NCBI GenBank assembly: GCA_022510445.1
Contig: JAFLTN010000019.1
Span: 1 to 32,708 of the forward strand
Source: Muribaculaceae bacterium
Lineage (GTDB): Bacteria > Bacteroidota > Bacteroidia > Bacteroidales > Muribaculaceae
Direction of reading: 5' to 3'
DNA: 32,708 nt
Shown: piece after piece, positions 9,158-18,821 of the stretch
Layout of the letters: each line of letters starts with the position of its first letter
Position numbering within the stretch: the stretch's first letter is position 1
Notes under the pieces: model-generated
Seen by the model: the letters and a program-made list of their open reading frames with translations, nothing else
Database searches by the model: none
What the model was told of the DNA's origin: nothing
Position numbers and translations under genes: made by a program

Positions 9158-10063
9158 ATGAAAGAATGGATAGAAGCAATGCGGCTTCGCACACTTCCGG
9201 TCAGCATTGCAGGAGTATTAGCGGGGACAGCTTGCGCCATATATCATCACGGTTTTTCAGTTGCACCTGCCATTATATGTCTTTTTTTTGCTGTAGGAGC
9301 CCAAATAACATCAAATTTTGCTAATGAATATTATGATTATAAGAATGGCATAGATAAGAAAGGTAGAGAAGGCTTCAGAAGAGGAGTGACTGAAGGAGAC
9401 ATTACGCCTGAAAAAATGAAAAGGGCTACGTTCCTGACACTCTTGATTACTATTTTAATAGGCTGTTCTTTAATCATCTGGGGTGGATGGTGGTTAATTT
9501 TTGTCGGCATTGCAGTTGCAATATTTGCATTAGCCTACAGCACCGGCCCCTATCCTCTTTCTCACCATGGCCTTGGAGAAATCGCTGTTATTATATTTTT
9601 TGGATTTGTCCCTGTGGTGTTCACTGAATATGTGCAGACACGATTTCTTTTTCTTGATTCCACTACCCTTCTAACTGCTGCGGCTATCGGATTAATGGCA
9701 GCCAATGTCTTGATAGTAAATAATTATAGGGATATGGAAGATGATAAGGCCGTCAATAAGAAAACATCAGTTGTTATTTTAGGAAGGAAAATTATGGCAG
9801 GGATCTACTATTTCAACGGAGTATTATCTGCTATATTTCTTGCTATGGCTTCATCAGCATTACCCTTTTGGGTCTCGGCCGGCTGGCTTACATATTTATG
9901 TGTTCACACCATTCTTTGGAATAAATTGAAAAATAATCGCGGACTTGAACTTAACAAAGTTTTGAAAAATACCTCAATATTACTTTTCTTTGTATCCGCA
10001 TATCTTATTTTTATAGTTGCGTGTCTGAAACCCGATACATCCGGATATATTTATTTTTCTTAA
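9158..10063 (+). CDS. menA: 1,4-dihydroxy-2-naphthoate polyprenyltransferase
   Basis: UbiA-family membrane protein: WIEAMRLRTLPVSIAGVLAGTA, NFANEYYDYKNGIDKKGREGFRRGVTEGDI, NNYRDMEDDKAVNKKTSVVILGR. Confidence 0.9.
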   Translation: MKEWIEAMRLRTLPVSIAGVLAGTACAIYHHGFSVAPAIICLFFAVGAQITSNFANEYYDYKNGIDKKGREGFRRGVTEGDITPEKMKRATFLTLLITILIGCSLIIWGGWWLIFVGIAVAIFALAYSTGPYPLSHHGLGEIAVIIFFGFVPVVFTEYVQTRFLFLDSTTLLTAAAIGLMAANVLIVNNYRDMEDDKAVNKKTSVVILGRKIMAGIYYFNGVLSAIFLAMASSALPFWVSAGWLTYLCVHTILWNKLKNNRGLELNKVLKNTSILLFFVSAYLIFIVACLKPDTSGYIYFS

Positions 10064-10105
10064 TTTCTTATTTCTCTTTATCTAACCTAACAAAATTAAA
10101 ATTAT

Positions 10106-11647
10106 ATGGCACTGAAACCGGAACATAAAGCAGCAAATATTGATACAACCGGAAAACTACCACCACGCGATACAGAACTTGAAGAAGTAGTGCTGGGGGC
10201 CTGTATGTTGGAACGGGACGCATATATGAATGTCTGCGACATTCTGGTTCCGGATAGTTTTTATGATCCTGTAAATAAGAAGATCTTTGAGGCTATTACG
10301 ACCTTAGGGTTGAATCAACGGCCTATCGACATGTTGACCGTGACCGAACAATTAAGAAAAGACGGAACCCTTGAAGAAGTCGGTGGTGCCCTCCATATAA
10401 CTGAATTAACAGCCAGGGTCTATTCTTCCGCAAATATAGAATATCATGCCGGCATCATAGCTCAAAAATATTTGGCACGGCGTCTTATTAATTTTGCAGC
10501 GAATGTCGAAACCAAGGCTTATGATGAGAGTAATGACATTGAAGAACTTTTACAGGAGGCAGAAAGCAAGCTTTTTGATATTTCCCAAAATCAGTTAAAG
10601 AGGGAGGTTACTCAAATCGACCCGGTTGTTAACCTGGCTCTCGAACAGATTCAGAACGCCGCTAACAGTGAAAGCGGTTTATCAGGCCTTCAGACCGGTT
10701 ATAGAGAGCTTGATAAGATTACCTCAGGCTGGCAGAATTCAGATCTGATCATTATCGCCGCACGTCCTGCAATGGGAAAAACTGCTTTTGTCCTCTCTAT
10801 GGCAAAAAATATGTCGGTTGATTTTAATTTGCCCATTGCAATCTTTACTTTGGAAATGTCTAACGTGCAGCTTATAAAACGTTTGATAAGTAATGTTGCA
10901 AGCCTGGAAGGAGAAAAAATAAAAAGCGGCCGACTGACCCCTGATGAAGAAAACAGATTAAATTCGAGAATAAGGAATATTTATGGAGCTCCGCTTTATC
11001 TTGATGAAACGCCCGGGTTGTCAATAACGGAATTACGCACTAAAGCAAGAAAACTTGTAAGGGAGAAGGGTGTCAGGATGATTATGATAGACTATCTCCA
11101 GTTAATGAATGCTTCAGGTTTGAAACTTGGTAGCAGAGAACAGGAAGTGAGCACAATTTCCAGGTCATTAAAAGCGTTGGCAAAAGAACTCGATATTCCT
11201 ATCATCGCCCTCTCCCAATTGAACCGTAGCACCGAAAGCCGTGAAGACAAAAGACCGGTATTGTCAGATTTGCGTGAATCGGGAGCAATAGAACAGGATG
11301 CGGATATTGTATGCTTTATTCATCGACCGGAATATTACACCAAAGCCACGGAAGATGGAGAAGGCAACAGCATAAAAGGTCTGGCCTACCTCATAGTGGC
11401 CAAACATAGATCGGGAGCTGTAGGAGATGTGAAACTACATTTTATTTCCAAATACGCCAAGTTTGAAAATTGGGAAGACGGATATGAAGCTGTTCAGGAA
11501 GCAATAGCAGACACAACGTTTAAAATCGAATCAAAATTGAATTCCGGCCATGACTCCGGCAACAATTTTATTCAGAATTTCAGCAACAGATCAGACTCCT
11601 TGTCTCCTGATCTTATGGCTTCACACGATGAAGATGTCCCATTTTAA
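10106..11647 (+). CDS. dnaB: Replicative DNA helicase
   Basis: LPPRDTELEEVVLGACMLE; GLQTGYRELDKITSGWQNSDLIIIAARPAMGKTAFVLSMAKN; MIMIDYLQLM; ALSQLNRSTESREDKRPVLSDLRESGAIEQDADIV; no intein seen. Confidence 0.96.
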   Translation: MALKPEHKAANIDTTGKLPPRDTELEEVVLGACMLERDAYMNVCDILVPDSFYDPVNKKIFEAITTLGLNQRPIDMLTVTEQLRKDGTLEEVGGALHITELTARVYSSANIEYHAGIIAQKYLARRLINFAANVETKAYDESNDIEELLQEAESKLFDISQNQLKREVTQIDPVVNLALEQIQNAANSESGLSGLQTGYRELDKITSGWQNSDLIIIAARPAMGKTAFVLSMAKNMSVDFNLPIAIFTLEMSNVQLIKRLISNVASLEGEKIKSGRLTPDEENRLNSRIRNIYGAPLYLDETPGLSITELRTKARKLVREKGVRMIMIDYLQLMNASGLKLGSREQEVSTISRSLKALAKELDIPIIALSQLNRSTESREDKRPVLSDLRESGAIEQDADIVCFIHRPEYYTKATEDGEGNSIKGLAYLIVAKHRSGAVGDVKLHFISKYAKFENWEDGYEAVQEAIADTTFKIESKLNSGHDSGNNFIQNFSNRSDSLSPDLMASHDEDVPF

Positions 11648-11656
11648 AAGCATTTA

Positions 11657-11685
11657 TTGAAATTTGAGATTTTTTTTTTAAATTT
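11657..11685 (+). promoter_or_regulatory. Bacteroidota-type promoter for the 71-aa ORF
   Basis: TTG (11657-11659)-N18-TAAATTTG (11678-11685), about 70 nt upstream of the ATG at 11755. Confidence 0.55.
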
Positions 11686-11754
11686 GTAGGCAGAAAAATG
11701 AACCAGAATTGGTTTTTGAGTGTTTAATTAACAAACAAGAAAAACAAAAAGGTT

Positions 11755-11970
11755 ATGGAAAGGGACGAGAGAAAAAATACAGATAATGCTGATCAAATTG
11801 CGAGATCTATGAAAGCAGAAGGTAAAGAGAAACATAGGGAAAACACCCGGAAAATGAACCGTATGTGGTTATGGTTAGGAGTTTTGGTTTTAGTTGCAAT
11901 ACTTCTTTGGTGGATTTTCTCAATAGGTTTCTTTGAAGATACAACAGGCGTTACCAACTTCGGTAACTAA
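11755..11970 (+). CDS. Small single-TM hypothetical protein (71 aa)
   Basis: ATG start with charged N-terminus and one hydrophobic helix MWLWLGVLVLVAILLWWIFSIGFF; own promoter-like sequence and downstream terminator. Confidence 0.6.
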   Translation: MERDERKNTDNADQIARSMKAEGKEKHRENTRKMNRMWLWLGVLVLVAILLWWIFSIGFFEDTTGVTNFGN

Positions 11971-12047
11971 TGATAAAACTTATAATTCCCGACCATTCAT
12001 AGTTCTATAAAAGGGCTCTATCACATACGTGTAAAGAGATCGGGACA

Positions 12048-12090
12048 ATAGCCTCCGGTAGTGGAAACACTGCGGGGGCTATACTTTTTT
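12048..12090 (+). terminator. Strong Rho-independent terminator with GNRA-type loop
   Basis: ATAGCCTCCGGTAGTG-GAAA-CACTGCGGGGGCTAT followed by ACTTTTTT: about 15 bp stem with one bulge and wobble pairs. Confidence 0.85.
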
Positions 12091-12118
12091 ATCCTCTCCG
12101 ATGGTTTTACTTCAAAAA

Positions 12119-12153
12119 CACACCCCACCAAGTTTCGCTTATGGTGGGGTGTG
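12119..12153 (-). terminator. Terminator of the gcv operon (11-bp perfect stem)
   Basis: CACACCCCACC-(13 nt)-GGTGGGGTGTG; on the minus strand it is followed by TTTTTG, just downstream of the lpd stop. Confidence 0.8.
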
Positions 12154-12183
12154 AATGAATTTATCCTGAAAGATAAAGGCCTT

Positions 12184-13542
12184 TTACGACTTTACAGAAT
12201 GGGCTGCATTCAGAATTACTTCAGAAACAGTTGGATGTCCAAAAATAATTTCCTTGAGTTCCGGGAGTGTTGTTTCACGGTTCATCAGATCTGCACATTG
12301 CTGGGCAAGATCAGCTGCCTCCAATCCCATTATGTGGGCACCGATTAGTTGCTCATTGTCTTTCCTGAAAATGAGTTTACACAAACCTTCAGGTTCTCCC
12401 ATTGCAAGTGCTTTGCCATTGGCACGGAAAAATGAAGTGCCAATTTTTATTTCAATATTTTCAGACTTGCACTGTTCTTCGGTCTTTCCGGCCATTCCAC
12501 ATTCGGGGACTGTAAACACTGCTGAAGGAACAATCCCGAAATTGATTTTGTCAGGTTGTCTGTTAATAACATTGAGTGCACGGTCTCCCTGGAATGTTGC
12601 CACATGGGCAAGCATCATTCTGGCATTGACATCTCCTATGGCATATATCCCCGGGACATTGGTCTGCATGAAATCATCAACCGGTATGCCCTTTGCCGAA
12701 TAATTTACACCCGCAGCTTCCAGATTAAGCCCTTTTATATTAGGAGTGCGTCCCACAGCCATAAGAAGATCGCTGGAAGTGACAATTTCCTCTTTGCCTT
12801 TCACATCATAGACCACTTCTATTTCATAGAATTCGTTCTGACGGATTTCCTTGGCTGCAGCACCCGTAATAATGTTGATACCTTTCTTCGACAAAGTTTG
12901 TTTAAGACGCTTTGCAATGTCGGAATCGAATGGAGGAAGAATCTGTTTCATGAATTCTATGACAGTCACCTTAGATCCAAGCTGACTGAAAATAGAAGCA
13001 AATTCCATTCCTATGACACCGCCTCCTATGATTGTAAGGGAAGCAGGGATATATTCAATCTCCAGAATTCTTGAGGAATCCATCACACATTCCAGATCAT
13101 GACCCGGAATAGGGAGTGATTTAGACACCGAACCGGTTGCAATGATGATATTTTCCGCTGTGTATTCCTCTCCATCTGCAATAACGGTTTTAGCATCTTT
13201 AAAAGAAGCGGTAGTATTGACTACTGTTACTTTTGCCCGATTCAATAAAGATTCAACTCCTTGTCTCAAAGTATCAGTAACTTCCTTTTTCCTTGCTATT
13301 ATCTTGTTAAAATCAACAGAAAAAGAGAAATCATCAATACCGAATTCAGATCCATTCTTGAACTGGGATATGAGTTCGGCATCCCGGCACAGACATTTTG
13401 TCGGTATGCATCCTTCGTTAAGACAGGTTCCGCCAAGTCTGCCGCCGTTAAACAGAATAACGCTCTTTCCCTGGCCGGCTGCCTTTAGGGCTGTCTCATA
13501 TCCTCCGGGGCCGGCTCCAATAATTATTAAATCGGCATTCAT
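12184..13542 (-). CDS. lpdA: Dihydrolipoyl dehydrogenase
   Basis: [35 protein letters not shown] redox motif, [37 protein letters not shown]-terminal GHPTVSEVI. Confidence 0.94.
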   Translation of the reverse strand: MNADLIIIGAGPGGYETALKAAGQGKSVILFNGGRLGGTCLNEGCIPTKCLCRDAELISQFKNGSEFGIDDFSFSVDFNKIIARKKEVTDTLRQGVESLLNRAKVTVVNTTASFKDAKTVIADGEEYTAENIIIATGSVSKSLPIPGHDLECVMDSSRILEIEYIPASLTIIGGGVIGMEFASIFSQLGSKVTVIEFMKQILPPFDSDIAKRLKQTLSKKGINIITGAAAKEIRQNEFYEIEVVYDVKGKEEIVTSSDLLMAVGRTPNIKGLNLEAAGVNYSAKGIPVDDFMQTNVPGIYAIGDVNARMMLAHVATFQGDRALNVINRQPDKINFGIVPSAVFTVPECGMAGKTEEQCKSENIEIKIGTSFFRANGKALAMGEPEGLCKLIFRKDNEQLIGAHIMGLEAADLAQQCADLMNRETTLPELKEIIFGHPTVSEVILNAAHSVKS

Positions 13543-15008
13543 TGCTCAGACTCTTTTAGGGCATTATAGGTAAGAATCGGATTTTTGGCTGCCGTGGTCT
13601 CATCGAGTTTTCTTACGATGGTTTTTAGAGGAGCTTCTTTAACTGTCTCGGGATTTTCACGTGATTCCTTAGCAATTTTATGCATCACCTCTATAAATTC
13701 ATCTAATGTCTCCTTGCTTTCTGTTTCGGTCGGCTCGATCATCATAGATTCATGGAAAAGGAGCGGGAAATAGATGGTGGGAGCATGGAAACCATAATCC
13801 AGCAGACGCTTGGCAACATTAAGTGTAGTGACGCCTGTCGATTTATCTTTTAAACCATCAAAGACAAATTCATGCTTGCAAACACCTTCAATTGGCAAAA
13901 GATAATCATCCTTAAGGCTCTCTTTTATATAATTTGCATTCAAAGTAGCCAACGGGCCTACATTTTTAATATTCTCTTTCCCTAAAGAAAGTATGTAGGC
14001 GTAAGCCCTCATCATCACGCCGAAGTTACCAAAGAAAGAAGATACCGAACCGAGGGAATCCTTATCTGTGGTAACGTGGAATTTACCATCCTTATCTTTG
14101 ATTACTCTTGGGTTGGGTAAATATTGCTTCAGATGTTCGGCAACTCCTACCGGACCTGAACCCGGCCCACCTCCGCCATGGGGTGTAGAGAATGTTTTAT
14201 GGAGATTTATATGCATGATGTCAAAGCCCATGTCTCCCGGTCTCACTTTGCCTAACAATGGATTCAGATTGGCCCCGTCATAATACAAAAGACCTCCAGC
14301 TTCATGAACCAGTTTTGCAATCTCCATTATCTCAGTTTCAAACATACCGAGGGTATTGGGATTAGTCATCATGATTCCGGCAACGGTATCGTCAAGAAGG
14401 GGTTTCAAGTCTTCAACATCGATAGAGCCGTTTGGTTTTGACTTCACTTCCACCACCTCAAGACCGGCGACCATAGCAGAAGCCGGATTGGTTCCGTGGG
14501 CTGAATCCGGAACTATAACTTTCTTGCGTTTATAATCTCCTCTGGCTTCATGGTAATGTTTCATTACCATAAGTCCCGTGAGTTCACCATGCGCTCCGGC
14601 ATAAGGATTTAAAGTAAATTCCGAGAGACCGGCTATTTCCGACAGCATTCTCTGTAAATTCCAGTAAAGCTCCAAAGCACCCTGAACACTTTTTTCATCC
14701 TGAAGCGGATGAAGTGATGTAAATTCCGGAAGCACGCATAATTCCTCATTTATTTTGGGATTATATTTCATTGTGCAGCTTCCTAACGGATAGAAACCTG
14801 TGTCTACTCCGAAATTCTTACTTGAAAGATTGGTGAAATGGCGCACCACATCCAACTCACTCACTTCAGGCAATTGAGCGCTTTTTTCTCTTAGCAGGTC
14901 TGCGGGTATGGATTTCAGTCCATCCGTATGAAATTCATTTGCCGGCAAAGAATACCCTTTTCTTCCGGGCGTGGAAAGTTCAAAAATTATTTTATCGTAG
15001 TTTTTCAT
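13539..15008 (-). CDS. gcvPB: Glycine dehydrogenase (decarboxylating) subunit 2
   Basis: [27 protein letters not shown] region [27 protein letters not shown]; 489 aa; 4-bp overlaps with both neighbours. Confidence 0.93.
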   Translation of the reverse strand: MKNYDKIIFELSTPGRKGYSLPANEFHTDGLKSIPADLLREKSAQLPEVSELDVVRHFTNLSSKNFGVDTGFYPLGSCTMKYNPKINEELCVLPEFTSLHPLQDEKSVQGALELYWNLQRMLSEIAGLSEFTLNPYAGAHGELTGLMVMKHYHEARGDYKRKKVIVPDSAHGTNPASAMVAGLEVVEVKSKPNGSIDVEDLKPLLDDTVAGIMMTNPNTLGMFETEIMEIAKLVHEAGGLLYYDGANLNPLLGKVRPGDMGFDIMHINLHKTFSTPHGGGGPGSGPVGVAEHLKQYLPNPRVIKDKDGKFHVTTDKDSLGSVSSFFGNFGVMMRAYAYILSLGKENIKNVGPLATLNANYIKESLKDDYLLPIEGVCKHEFVFDGLKDKSTGVTTLNVAKRLLDYGFHAPTIYFPLLFHESMMIEPTETESKETLDEFIEVMHKIAKESRENPETVKEAPLKTIVRKLDETTAAKNPILTYNALKESEQ

Positions 15009-16330
15009 TTCCCTTCAATCATTAAGTCAACCAATCTGTCAATTTCTTCTTTTGATCTTTTTTCAGTAACGGCAAATTCCACCAATCCTTCGCCGATTAC
15101 CAATCCTCCCATTATTCCTTCCTCTAAAAGTTTTTCATTGATCTTTTTCATGTCAAGATCAGTCTTGACCACAAATTCTTTGAGGAAAGGCTTGTCAAAA
15201 GCTTTATGGAATTTACCGGTGGCAAGTAATCGGTCATATAGATAATGAGCACCGTCACATGAAAGGATATTCACCTCTTTTAATCCCTCTTTACCAAGCA
15301 AAGATAAATATACTGTAGCGTAAAGCGCCATTAAACTTTGATTGGAACAGATATTACTTGTAGCCTTTTCACGACGTATATGCTGTTCTCTTGCCTGCAA
15401 GGTCAGAACAAAAGCTCTTTTGCCATCGGCATCTTTTGTAGCGCCTACAATTCTTCCGGGCATTTTCCTTAACATTGTTTTGCTGCAAGATATGTAACCT
15501 AAATAAGGACCGCCGAACGACAGAGGCATCCCGAGTGACTGGCCGTCACCGCAAGCAATATCGGCATTCCATTCCGCCGGGGTCTTTAATACTGATAAGG
15601 AAGACGGATCTGCATAGATAGTTAGAAAGGCCTTGTTGGAATGGATTGTTTCAGAAACTCCGGTATAATCCTCTATGATTCCGTATTTATTGGGAGTGGG
15701 CAACAAAACTCCGGCCACATCACCTTTTGCAAGCTCTTTTTCTAAAGATGCCAGATCAGTCACTCCATCTTTTTCAGGTAAAAAAGTGATTTCAATGCCA
15801 TGGAAACGCGTATAGGTTTCCACAACTTTCTTTACATGGGTGTTTACCGTATCAGAAATCAAAACACGATTTCTCTTCTTGGAAGAAGCAACCATCATGA
15901 ACATTGCCTCGGCAGCTGCAGTAGCTCCGTCATACATAGAAGCATTTGTGGCTTCCATGCCGGTCAGTTCACTAATCATGCTCTGATATTCAAAAATATA
16001 TTGAAGGGTTCCTTGTGAAATTTCCGGCTGGTAAGGAGTATAGGCAGTATAAAACTCACTTCTTGAAAGAAGATGTGGAATCACAGAAGGGGAATAATGG
16101 TCATAAACCCCTCCCCCTGCAAACACTGTGAGGGGTTTATTTTTTTGAGCCAGTTCCTTAAAATGTTTTCTGAGTTCTATTTCAGACATGGCTGAAGGAA
16201 TATCATATTCCCTCGAAAATATCACCTCCGAAGGCACATCGCTATAAAGCTGATCTATTGTCTCTACGCCGATTTTTTCAAGCATTGCCTTTAAATCGTC
16301 TTCGGAATGAGGCATATATTTGTAAGACAT
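15005..16330 (-). CDS. gcvPA: Glycine dehydrogenase (decarboxylating) subunit 1
   Basis: [78 protein letters not shown]; 441 aa. Confidence 0.93.
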   Translation of the reverse strand: MSYKYMPHSEDDLKAMLEKIGVETIDQLYSDVPSEVIFSREYDIPSAMSEIELRKHFKELAQKNKPLTVFAGGGVYDHYSPSVIPHLLSRSEFYTAYTPYQPEISQGTLQYIFEYQSMISELTGMEATNASMYDGATAAAEAMFMMVASSKKRNRVLISDTVNTHVKKVVETYTRFHGIEITFLPEKDGVTDLASLEKELAKGDVAGVLLPTPNKYGIIEDYTGVSETIHSNKAFLTIYADPSSLSVLKTPAEWNADIACGDGQSLGMPLSFGGPYLGYISCSKTMLRKMPGRIVGATKDADGKRAFVLTLQAREQHIRREKATSNICSNQSLMALYATVYLSLLGKEGLKEVNILSCDGAHYLYDRLLATGKFHKAFDKPFLKEFVVKTDLDMKKINEKLLEEGIMGGLVIGEGLVEFAVTEKRSKEEIDRLVDLMIEGK

Positions 16331-16445
16331 AAACTAAAATTCAAATATTTAATAATAAAACTTAACGACCTTAGATTTTTAAACTGCAAAGGCGTGACGG
16401 TTTATAAAACACGCCACACCCTCTGTTATCTTGATCGATTATCAA

Positions 16446-16826
16446 TTATTCTTCACAAATTTTCTTATATTCTTCTGCATCCATCAAAGAATCGATTTCA
16501 GAAGGATCGGAAACTTTAACCTTAATGATCCAGTTTGCATAAGGATCCTCATTGAGTAATTCGGGCTGATCCTCCAATTCTTCATTAACTTCGATTACTT
16601 CACCAGACACCGGGGAGATAAGGTCGCTGGCAGCTTTTACAGATTCCACTGCTCCGAAATCTTCTCCTTTCGACACTTCATCACCGGTTTCGGGCATATC
16701 TACATAAGTGATATCTCCCATTGCATGCTGTGCATAATCGGAAATTCCTACAGTTGCGATGTCTCCATCAAGTTTTACCCATTCATGGGAGTCGGCATAA
16801 CGACGGTCTGCTAATACTTTGCTCAT
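16446..16826 (-). CDS. gcvH: Glycine cleavage system H protein
   Basis: Lipoyl motif FGAVESVKAASDLISPVSGEVIEVN; 126 aa. Confidence 0.95.
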   Translation of the reverse strand: MSKVLADRRYADSHEWVKLDGDIATVGISDYAQHAMGDITYVDMPETGDEVSKGEDFGAVESVKAASDLISPVSGEVIEVNEELEDQPELLNEDPYANWIIKVKVSDPSEIDSLMDAEEYKKICEE

Positions 16827-16841
16827 ATCTGTCTGTTTATT

Positions 16842-17936
16842 TTATTTTTTATAATTTTTTTCGTAGAAACGTTTCTTTACAACAACGGCCGGGAAAGTTT
16901 TCTTGCGGATCCTCACTTCCACTTTTGTTCCGAGTTTGTCATAAGGTTTATCAATCATAGCCATGGCCACGCTCTTTCCGGTTGAGATGGAACGATAACC
17001 GGTGGTTATTTCACCCACTTTCTTTCCATCAACCTCAACATCATATCCATGACGTGGAATTGCCTTATCTTCAAGCTCAAGACCTACAATTCTTCTTTTC
17101 ACTCCCTCTGCTTTCTGTTTGCTCAGAGCTTCTTTACCGATAAATTCCGGTTTCTCTAATTTCACAAACATGCTGAGACTTGCCTCTATCGGAGTGATAT
17201 CTTCCGACAGCTCATCTCCATAAAGAGGCAGACCTACTTCAAAGCGGAGGGTGTCACGGCATCCGAGTCCACAAGGCTGAACTCCGGCTTCCATCAGTTT
17301 GTCCCAGACTTTTTGGATATAGGAATGACTGCCGTAAATCTCAAAACCGTCTTCACCGGTATATCCGGTCCGGCTCACTATCACTTCCTCGCCGTCGATT
17401 GGGAAAACCTTAAAATTATAGAACGGAATATCCTTCACATTCAATGAGAGAACTTTTTCAATCGTTTCCTCTGCTTCCGGGCCCTGGATTGCCACTTCTC
17501 CATAATAAGGACTTTGATCTTCTATCTTGACATTGAAACCTTCAGCGTTTTTTCTGATCCATTCAACGTCCTTATCAATATTGGATGCATTGATCACAAG
17601 GAAATATTCCTCTTCATTAACTTTATAAACCAGAAGATCATCCACTGTGCCTCCGTTTTCATAACACATCATTCCGTAAAAGATCTGTCCGTCGGGAGCG
17701 CCGGTAACATCATTTACAAATATATGGCTGACGAATTTATATGCATCGGGGCCGGTGACTCTGACTTCTCCCATATGGCTTACGTCGAACACTCCTACTT
17801 TTTGTCTCACTGCATTATGTTCGTCGGTGATGCTTTTATATTGAATCGGCATATCAAATCCGGCAAAGGGAGACATCAATGCTCCCAGCTTTACATGGCG
17901 ATCATGAAGACATGTTTTGGCACAATTTTCTTCCAT
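16842..17936 (-). CDS. gcvT: Glycine cleavage system aminomethyltransferase T
   Basis: FAGFDMPIQYKSITDEHNAVRQKVGVFDVSHMGEVRVTGPDA; SRTGYTGEDGFEIY; GLGCRDTLRFEVGLPLYGDEL; GEITTGYRSIS. Confidence 0.95.
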   Translation of the reverse strand: MEENCAKTCLHDRHVKLGALMSPFAGFDMPIQYKSITDEHNAVRQKVGVFDVSHMGEVRVTGPDAYKFVSHIFVNDVTGAPDGQIFYGMMCYENGGTVDDLLVYKVNEEEYFLVINASNIDKDVEWIRKNAEGFNVKIEDQSPYYGEVAIQGPEAEETIEKVLSLNVKDIPFYNFKVFPIDGEEVIVSRTGYTGEDGFEIYGSHSYIQKVWDKLMEAGVQPCGLGCRDTLRFEVGLPLYGDELSEDITPIEASLSMFVKLEKPEFIGKEALSKQKAEGVKRRIVGLELEDKAIPRHGYDVEVDGKKVGEITTGYRSISTGKSVAMAMIDKPYDKLGTKVEVRIRKKTFPAVVVKKRFYEKNYKK

Positions 17937-18039
17937 TTGTAACGATAATTGGTTTGTTTGGTTAATAAAGTGTTGCTATAATCTCCCAAAATTTGCAATA
18001 TGAAAACTTTTGACACTTTGAGAGTGGTTATCAACTTCC

Positions 18040-18070
18040 CAAAATTAATGAAAAAGAGGAAATGAAACAA
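18040..18070 (-). promoter_or_regulatory. Bacteroidota-type promoter for the gcv operon
   Basis: Minus strand TTG (18068-18070)-N20-TAATTTTG (18040-18047), about 100 nt upstream of the gcvT start. Confidence 0.6.
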
Positions 18071-18138
18071 ATAAAAACATTCTCTGTTTTATCTTATTTA
18101 CTTCTCCCCTCTTCTTCTTTTCTTACATTTCATTTTGC

Positions 18139-18169
18139 TTGTATGGAAATTCATTTTTGATTAATTTTG
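18139..18169 (+). promoter_or_regulatory. Bacteroidota-type promoter for def
   Basis: TTG (18139-18141)-N20-TAATTTTG (18162-18169), about 45 nt upstream of ATG 18215. Confidence 0.6.
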
Positions 18170-18214
18170 AAGAGAATTAATATTAGAATAGTCAAAGTAT
18201 TAAAACAAATAAAA

Positions 18215-18778
18215 ATGATACTGCCCATTTATCTTTATGGACATCCGGTTTTAAGGAAAAAATGTGAGGATGTTAAAGCAGAGGAAAAAGAGGAAATCAA
18301 AAGTCTGGTGGCTGATATGTTTGAAACAATGTATAATTCTGAAGGTGTCGGACTTGCAGCTCCTCAGATTGGGAAAACTATAAATGTGATAGTTATAGAC
18401 GGAGATGTCCTGGGAGATAAATTTCCGGAATGTAAGGATTTAAAATTGACGCTTATAAATCCCAGGCTGACCGTAATAACCGACAGAGATCCGGTCACCA
18501 GGGAAGAAGGCTGTCTTTCTTTGCCCGGATTATCCGAAAATGTAAAAAGACACGAACATATCAGGCTCGAATGGCTTGATGAAGACTTTAATCCTCACGA
18601 AAAAGAGTTTTCAGATTTTGCATCCCGGATCATCCAGCATGAGATGGATCATCTGGAGGGAGCAGTGTATACCGACAGAATTGCCCCGATTAGGAAGCAG
18701 TTGATAAAATCAAAGCTGAACAATATTTCCAAAGGGAAGGTTGATTGCGACTATAAAGTTAAATTTTTAAATAAATAA
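18215..18778 (+). CDS. def: Peptide deformylase
   Basis: MILPIYLYGHPVLRKKCEDV; GVGLAAPQIGK; EEGCLSLPG; IIQHEMDHLEG. The track start at 18167 is a TTG inside the -7 box; ATG at 18215 is preferred. Confidence 0.94.
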   Translation: MILPIYLYGHPVLRKKCEDVKAEEKEEIKSLVADMFETMYNSEGVGLAAPQIGKTINVIVIDGDVLGDKFPECKDLKLTLINPRLTVITDRDPVTREEGCLSLPGLSENVKRHEHIRLEWLDEDFNPHEKEFSDFASRIIQHEMDHLEGAVYTDRIAPIRKQLIKSKLNNISKGKVDCDYKVKFLNK

Positions 18779-18821
18779 TTGTTTCGATTTAATTCAGACA
18801 TTTTCCTATAACATAAATTTT

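Noticed and set aside
12254-13573. Plus-strand ORFs of 143-172 aa opposite lpdA
   Set aside because: Entirely overlap lpdA, which has strong motif support; sequences look non-protein-like.
17937-18166. Possible glycine riboswitch upstream of gcvT
   Set aside because: The leader is AT-rich with a normal promoter; I found no tandem aptamer-like GC stems or conserved glycine riboswitch core.
18167-18214. N-terminal extension MKRINIRIVKVLKQIK on peptide deformylase
   Set aside because: Begins at a TTG inside the TAATTTTG -7 box; ATG at 18215 gives the standard deformylase N-terminus.
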